Source: JACCVL01 sp038232655
GTDB taxonomy: Bacteria; Actinomycetota; Actinomycetes; Propionibacteriales; Nocardioidaceae
Reading direction: 5' to 3'
DNA: 10,783 nucleotides
Assembly: GCA_038232655.1 (NCBI GenBank)
Contig: JBBSNM010000089.1
Span: 1 to 10,783, forward strand
Under the pieces are notes generated by a model. It searched no databases, was not told where the DNA came from, and saw only the letters and a list, made by a program, of their open reading frames with translations. Within the stretch, counting starts at the first letter, position 1. Every line of letters begins with the position of its first letter. Of the stretch, positions 7,572-10,783 are shown in pieces. A program made the translations under genes and the position numbers.

Positions 7572-7604
7572 GCCTTGCCATGCGCTTGGCGACGCCTTGG
7601 CGGG
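7572..7604. promoter_or_regulatory. Three 11-bp-phased direct repeats, candidate SARP operator
   Basis: GCCTTGCCATG (7572-7582), CGCTTGGCGAC (7583-7593) and GCCTTGGCGGG (7594-7604) share CTTGSC at identical positions, in exact 11-bp steps. SARP-family activators are known to bind heptamer direct repeats separated by 4 bp, i.e. with 11-bp period, next to the -35 region. The array lies in the spacer between a SARP-type gene and the divergent DUF1059 gene, so autoregulation or control of DUF1059 is plausible. The repeats are short and GC-rich, so coincidence cannot be excluded. Confidence 0.5.
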
Positions 7605-7619
7605 ACATTGGAGCAGGCT

Positions 7620-8369
7620 GTGCTGCGGATCTACCTGGCCGGACGGGTCATGATCGAGTCCGCAGACACGGTGTTGGACTCGGCGGCGTTCCCCGGTCGG
7701 CAGGGGCGGTTGGCCTTCGCCTACCTGGCCGTGGCGCCGCGCAGGGTCGATCGCGACCAGCTTGCCGAGGTCCTCTGGCCCGATGGGGTGCCGGCCGCCT
7801 GGGACCCGGCGCTGAGCGCCGTGGTGAGCAAGCTGCGCCGGCTGCTGGCCGGCGTCGGGGACCACGGCGGCGACTGGCTGGAGGGGGTGCGGGGCGGCTA
7901 CGAGCTGCGGCTCCCGGCGGGCAGTTGGATCGACCTGCGCCAGGCGGTCAACTGCCTTGACCGCGCCGAGGGGGCCGTCGCCTCGGGCGAGGGGCGCGCT
8001 GGGTGGTCAAATGCCGCCGTGGCCACCGCCATCCTGCGCCGGCCGTTCCTGCCTGGGGACACCGGACCCTGGGCGGACGACACCCGCCGCATGCTGCACG
8101 ACTACGAGGTACGCGCGTACGAGACCCTCGCGGGCGCCTGGCTGCTGTGCGGAAACGCCGAGGCGGCGGCGGTGGCGGCACGCACGGCCGTGGACCTGGC
8201 GCCGTTCCGGGAGTCGTGCTACGCCCGGCTGATGCGGGCACACCTGAGCGCGGGCAACCGCGCCGAGGCGGTGCGCGTCTACCACGAGCTGAGCGGCCTG
8301 CTGCGGGAGTCGTTGGGCGTCTCGCCAGCAGGCGAGGTCGAGCAGCTGTTCCGACGAGCCCTTGGCTGA
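7620..8369 (+). CDS. SARP/AfsR-type transcriptional regulator (winged helix + BTAD)
   Basis: This 249-residue protein has the two-domain plan of small Streptomyces-antibiotic-regulatory-protein activators. Residues 1-98 form an OmpR-like winged helix: VLRIYLAGRVMI, RRVDRDQLAEVLWPDG, then the recognition-helix segment ALSAVVSKLRRLLAG and the wing WLEGVRGGYELRLP. Residues 104-249 are the BTAD domain, a TPR-like helical bundle: IDLRQAVNCLDRAEGAV, YETLAGAWLLCGNAEAAAVA, ESCYARLMRAHLSAGNRAEA and VYHELSGLLRESLGV. It has no NB-ARC or further TPR extension, so it is the short SARP size. GTG at 7620 is chosen because GGAG (7610-7613) precedes it by 6 bp and the wing strand starts there; ATG 7563 is also in frame but would put the operator-like repeats inside the gene. 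No secondary-metabolite genes are in the window, so its targets are unknown. Confidence 0.85.
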   Translation: MLRIYLAGRVMIESADTVLDSAAFPGRQGRLAFAYLAVAPRRVDRDQLAEVLWPDGVPAAWDPALSAVVSKLRRLLAGVGDHGGDWLEGVRGGYELRLPAGSWIDLRQAVNCLDRAEGAVASGEGRAGWSNAAVATAILRRPFLPGDTGPWADDTRRMLHDYEVRAYETLAGAWLLCGNAEAAAVAARTAVDLAPFRESCYARLMRAHLSAGNRAEAVRVYHELSGLLRESLGVSPAGEVEQLFRRALG

Positions 8370-8404
8370 CGGGCACCGGGCCGTGGCCGCCGCTACGCCC
8401 CTAC

Positions 8405-8454
8405 GTGGTCAGCTACGACAGCTCGGCGGGCGTGCCGCTGTCGTATCTGACCAC
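8405..8454. repeat. Palindromic element, copy 2
   Basis: Arms GTGGTCAGCTACGACAGC (8405-8422) and its near-perfect reverse complement (8437-8454, one mismatch) enclose a 14-nt loop. It shares the arm consensus GTGGTCAGNTACGACAGC and the loop length with the element at 7290-7349. It begins 35 bp after the stop of the SARP-type gene and lies before the stop of the convergent phoD remnant, the same placement as copy 1. Confidence 0.8.
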
Positions 8455-8525
8455 ACTCCGCGGTCGAGCCAAGTGGGACGACTGGGCGCCTACCCGGCGC
8501 GGGCACCGCCCGTCCCGGTCGCTGT

Positions 8526-8932
8526 TCAACGCTGGCCGGCCGCCAGCGACGTTTCCCACAGCACCGTGCCGTTGATGTCGATCAGCCGCACGGTGAAAGT
8601 CTTGGTCGCCGCGTCGATCGCGACCTCGCCGACAAACTGCGCACCCTCGGCCGGCGAGGCGTTCACCCGCGGCGGTCCCTGCTGGAAGGCCACCCTCGGC
8701 CCGAAGGTGGCGTCCAGGTCGTTGGGCCCGAACCCGCCGGCCTCGCACGGCCGTCAGACACGTCGCCGGACTGCACCCCATCGCTCAGCTGCGGCCGGTC
8801 GCGTCGGGTGAGGGCCGGGATGCCGGCGCGTGCGGTTGCGAGCGCCGCGCCCGCCGGGGTCGTCGACGCGACAGGGGCTGTGCCCAACGCGGCGGACGTG
8901 CGGAGCAGTGAGCGGCGGGAGATCGCGGTCAT
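8526..8932 (-). pseudogene. phoD: Alkaline phosphatase PhoD remnant, catalytic core deleted
   Basis: From ATG 8932 the minus strand encodes a twin-arginine signal (ISRRSLLRTSAALG) and the first strand of a PhoD-type phosphatase, RPQLSDGVQSGDVSDGRA (to about residue 63). The homology then jumps to the family's C-terminus in another frame: FGPNDLDATFGPRVAFQ, SPAEGAQFVGEVAID, then TVRLIDINGTVLWETSLAAG before TGA at 8526-8528. The junction is near 8741-8753. PhoD enzymes are about 500 residues or more; here only about 63 N-terminal and 72 C-terminal residues remain, so roughly 1.1-1.2 kb with every metal ligand is missing, and the join is out of frame (407 nt in total). The Tat signal shows the ancestor was exported to hydrolyse phosphodiesters or monoesters outside the cell. 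No clear ribosome site precedes the ATG. A misassembly could give the same picture. Confidence 0.8.
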
Positions 8933-9271
8933 GGCGGCACGCTGGCGGCGCGGGGCGACGGCGCGGGGCGACGCAGTGGCGACGTCCCGGTGTGTGGCAG
9001 ATGAACGGTTCGACCCATCTGCGTAGATCGCCCCGGCACTCCGGGAGCCTTCGTGATCGACCCCACGTACCGGCTGGCCCATTCGGGCCATGGTTCGTCG
9101 ATTCCGGGTGACCCGCGGTGGATGTCACCGTATATTCTTTCGCGGAGGACTTGACCTGTGGCGGCTAGTCCCGTCAGATCAATGGGGCACCCCACCGCAC
9201 TGCCTTTGGTGAGGCATGGGGGCTGGCAGGTCAGGCATCAGATGCATATTCGGGGAACGGTGGAGTAGTCG
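8933..9271. other. Intergenic region between phoD remnant and lytic transglycosylase
   Basis: I see no convincing gene in these 339 bp; open frames here lack codon bias and recognisable motifs. The region holds a small nested palindrome at 8997-9022 (GCAGATG/CATCTGC, with GAACGGTTC inside), a short hairpin TGGCCC-ATTC-GGGCCA at 9075-9090, and the AT-richer promoter candidate at 9108-9136. It is the shared upstream region of two divergent loci. Confidence 0.5.
9108..9136 (+). promoter_or_regulatory. Candidate housekeeping promoter of the lytic transglycosylase
   Basis: GTGACC (9108-9113), a 17-bp spacer and TATATT (9131-9136) form the best sigma-70-type promoter in the window. Start of transcription near 9143 would leave a leader of about 130 nt before the ATG at 9272. 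A second, weaker pair, TTGACC (9151-9156) and TCAGAT (9174-9179), also has 17-bp spacing. No known riboswitch is recognised in the leader. Confidence 0.45.
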
Positions 9272-10783
9272 ATGGGCGCGCGACGTGGACGGTGGCCGGT
9301 GGCCAGCCAGGCGCCGTCGCGTCGGGGGCGGCTGCCCGTCGCGCAGGCCACGGTGGCGGTGACGGTGACCGCGCTTCTCACCGCCTCGACGTGGGGAGGC
9401 TCGGCCGTCACGCTGGGTGTGCAGTCAGGCGCCGCTGCGGTAGTTGGCGAGCGTGGACAGCCCGACAGCGAGGTGGCGACCGTGCCAACCTCCGTGTCGT
9501 CGTGGGTGTCGCAAGCACTCACAGCCCAGGCCGGGGCAGCACCGTTCGGCGAGGCCAGCAGCGGGCTCTTCGGCCTGTCCGACAACAAGCAGCCGATCGT
9601 TCTGGACGCTGACGAGGAGCCGCTCGGACGCGGTGGCCGCAACCAGATCCCCGCCTCGTCGGCGTCCGTCGCGGGCATTCCGACGGCAGCGCTCGCCGCG
9701 TACCGCAACGCGGAGTCGATCCTGCTGACGGTCAAGCCGTCCTGCAACCTGTCGTGGAGCCTGCTGGCAGGTATCGGCCGGGTCGAGTCCGACCACGGCC
9801 GGTACGGCGGGGCGGTGGTCAACCGCGACGGCCGGGCCGAGCCAGAGATAATCGGTGTGCCGCTCAACGGCGTCGGGCCGGTCGCGGCGATCGCCGACTC
9901 AGATGGCGGCCGACTCGACGGCGACACCAAGTGGGATCGCGCCGTCGGGCCGCTGCAGTTCATCCCCACCACCTGGGACGTCGTCGGGTCCGATGGCGAC
10001 GGCGACGATGTTCGAGACCCGCACGACTTCGACGACGCCGCCCTTGCCGCGGCGGTCTACCTTTGCTCGGGCGGCGGCGACCTGGGCACGCGGGCCGGCG
10101 CCGAGGCGGCCGTGGGCCGGTACAACCACTCCGACGAGTACGTCGCTCTGGTGCTGGCCTACGCCGGTGCGTACGAGAACGGCCAGCTGCCTGACGACCT
10201 CGAGGTGCCGACCCCGCCGACGGACACCCCCGCGCTGCCGACAGTTGACGAGCCCGTCACCCAGCCACCGGTTGGCCCCCCGCTCGATACCGGAGCCGAC
10301 GACGTGCGCCCACCGCGGGGCAACGGCGGTGGAGGCGCGTCGGGCAACGGCGATGGCAACAACGGCCCGGTCGGCTCCGGCGGCTCGGGTGGTGGCGGCA
10401 GCGGCTCGGGTGGTAACGGCCCGGGCGGCTCGGGCGGCGGTGGAAATGGCTCGGGCGGCGGTGGAAATGGCTCGGGCGGCGGTGGAAATGGCTCGGGCGG
10501 CTCGGGCGGCGGTGGCAACGGCCCCAACGCCAGCCCGGATCAGCCGGGACATGATCTTGACAACGGCCCGAGCGACCTTCCGCCCACCGGCGGCGGCAAC
10601 TCCGGCGGCGGCAACTCCGGCGGCGGCAACACCGGCGGCGGCAACTCCGACGGCGGCAACCCCGGCGGCACCGGCGGCGGAGGCACTGGCGACGGCAACA
10701 CCGGCGGCACCGGCGGCGGCGGAGGCACCGGCGACGGAAACACCGACGACGGAAACACCGACGACGGAAACACCGACGACGGA
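9272..10783 (+). CDS. Exported lytic transglycosylase with Gly-rich repeat tail (partial, C-terminus outside window)
   Basis: A frame of 504 codons is open to the window edge. An Arg-rich start is followed by a hydrophobic segment (about residues 22-50, VAQATVAVTVTALLTASTWG), a signal peptide or anchor, so the protein works in the cell wall. The enzyme domain (about 130-310) is of the SLT/MltB-like lysozyme fold: SWSLLAGIGRVESDHGRYGG with likely catalytic E172, AVGPLQFIPTTW, an Asp-rich DGDGDDVRDPHDFDDAALAA loop and YNHSDEYVALVLAYA. Such enzymes cleave peptidoglycan glycan strands to 1,6-anhydro ends. A Pro/Thr linker (VPTPPTDTPALPTVDEPV) leads to a tail from about residue 350 of Gly/Ser/Asn and then Asp/Gly/Asn/Thr repeats. 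ATG 9272 has GGTGGAG (9259-9265) 6 bp upstream. Chain end and any terminal anchor lie beyond the window. Confidence 0.85.
   Translation, partial: MGARRGRWPVASQAPSRRGRLPVAQATVAVTVTALLTASTWGGSAVTLGVQSGAAAVVGERGQPDSEVATVPTSVSSWVSQALTAQAGAAPFGEASSGLFGLSDNKQPIVLDADEEPLGRGGRNQIPASSASVAGIPTAALAAYRNAESILLTVKPSCNLSWSLLAGIGRVESDHGRYGGAVVNRDGRAEPEIIGVPLNGVGPVAAIADSDGGRLDGDTKWDRAVGPLQFIPTTWDVVGSDGDGDDVRDPHDFDDAALAAAVYLCSGGGDLGTRAGAEAAVGRYNHSDEYVALVLAYAGAYENGQLPDDLEVPTPPTDTPALPTVDEPVTQPPVGPPLDTGADDVRPPRGNGGGGASGNGDGNNGPVGSGGSGGGGSGSGGNGPGGSGGGGNGSGGGGNGSGGGGNGSGGSGGGGNGPNASPDQPGHDLDNGPSDLPPTGGGNSGGGNSGGGNTGGGNSDGGNPGGTGGGGTGDGNTGGTGGGGGTGDGNTDDGNTDDGNTDDG
10427..10489. repeat. Three exact 21-bp tandem repeats in the transglycosylase tail
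   Basis: Units at 10427-10447, 10448-10468 and 10469-10489 are identical and encode GSGGGGN. Degenerate relatives flank them (from about 10376 and to about 10521). Exact identity at the DNA level, including the rarer GGA and AAT codons, indicates recent copy-number change. Confidence 0.9.
10589..10648. repeat. 15-bp tandem repeats encoding GGGNS/GGGNT
   Basis: Units at 10589, 10604, 10619 and 10634 are each 15 bp, identical except for one base in the third (Thr instead of Ser). They encode Gly-Gly-Gly-Asn-Ser/Thr within the transglycosylase tail. Confidence 0.85.
10730..10783. repeat. 15-bp tandem repeats encoding (D/G)DGNT, running off the window
   Basis: Units at 10730, 10745, 10760 and 10775 (cut by the window edge) encode GDGNT once and then DDGNT. 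They keep the 15-bp period of the upstream GGGNS array but replace Gly with Asp, making the end of the visible tail strongly acidic. Confidence 0.85.

Noticed and set aside
8990..9030. Possible PHO box upstream of the phoD remnant
   Set aside because: The minus strand has one GTTCATC, but no second GTTCACC-like repeat at 11 bp. The remaining feature is only a short palindrome.
9183..9194. TGGGGCACCCCA considered as a hairpin or operator
   Set aside because: A two-base loop cannot form a stable hairpin, and a 12-bp GC-rich palindrome is expected by chance in such sequence.
8929..9195. Minus-strand open frame of 88 codons upstream of the phoD remnant
   Set aside because: It has no recognisable motif, ribosome site or codon bias, and it overlaps the start of the phoD remnant in another frame.
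10159..10773. Minus-strand proline-rich open frames opposite the transglycosylase tail
   Set aside because: They are the mirror of GGC/GGT glycine repeats (PPP runs). The plus frame is continuous with a recognisable signal segment and enzyme domain.
10427..10783. Repeat arrays considered as CRISPR
   Set aside because: There are no unique spacers; the units are contiguous 21- and 15-bp in-frame codon repeats within a coding sequence.

Overview
The window is very GC-rich, with strong G/C at third codon positions, GTG starts and long spurious open frames on both strands. It also carries an Lsr2-type DNA-binding domain, a SARP/BTAD regulator and a DUF1059 protein. Together these point to a high-GC Gram-positive actinobacterium. 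I cannot name a genus from the sequence alone. I see no rRNA, tRNA, CRISPR array, transposase or phage gene.

Left end (1-855, minus strand): two tandem paralogues of the split-barrel flavin/F420 (PPOX-like) family. The distal one (1-301) is open and runs off the window. The proximal one (333-855) is a pseudogene with three separable lesions: a 1-bp loss, a 1-bp gain and a 13-bp tandem duplication. Undoing all three on paper restores a 169-residue protein.

Centre (945-7258, plus strand): recB (945-4358) and recD (4355-6247), overlapping by ATGA. No recC sits upstream where the usual recC-recB-recD order would place it. Next, 36 bp downstream, is a 324-residue protein with an XPF/ERCC4-type nuclease core and a C-terminal Lsr2-like AT-rich-DNA-binding domain. 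These three genes form a DNA end-processing block and are the most interesting part of the window.

Right-centre (7290-8932): a small DUF1059 gene (minus) and a SARP/BTAD-type regulator (plus) are divergent. The spacer between them holds three 11-bp-phased direct repeats that resemble a SARP operator. Two related palindromic elements of about 50 bp, each with a 14-nt loop, lie 31-35 bp after the stop codons of the nuclease and regulator genes. Both sit in convergent intergenic gaps. The second faces the remnant of a Tat-exported PhoD-type alkaline phosphatase (8526-8932, minus), which keeps its N- and C-terminal ends but has lost the whole catalytic core.

Right end (8933-10783): a 339-bp intergenic region with a good promoter candidate, then a secreted or anchored lytic transglycosylase (plus). 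Its C-terminal tail changes from Pro/Thr-rich to Gly/Ser/Asn-rich to Asp/Gly/Asn/Thr tandem repeats and is still open at the window edge.
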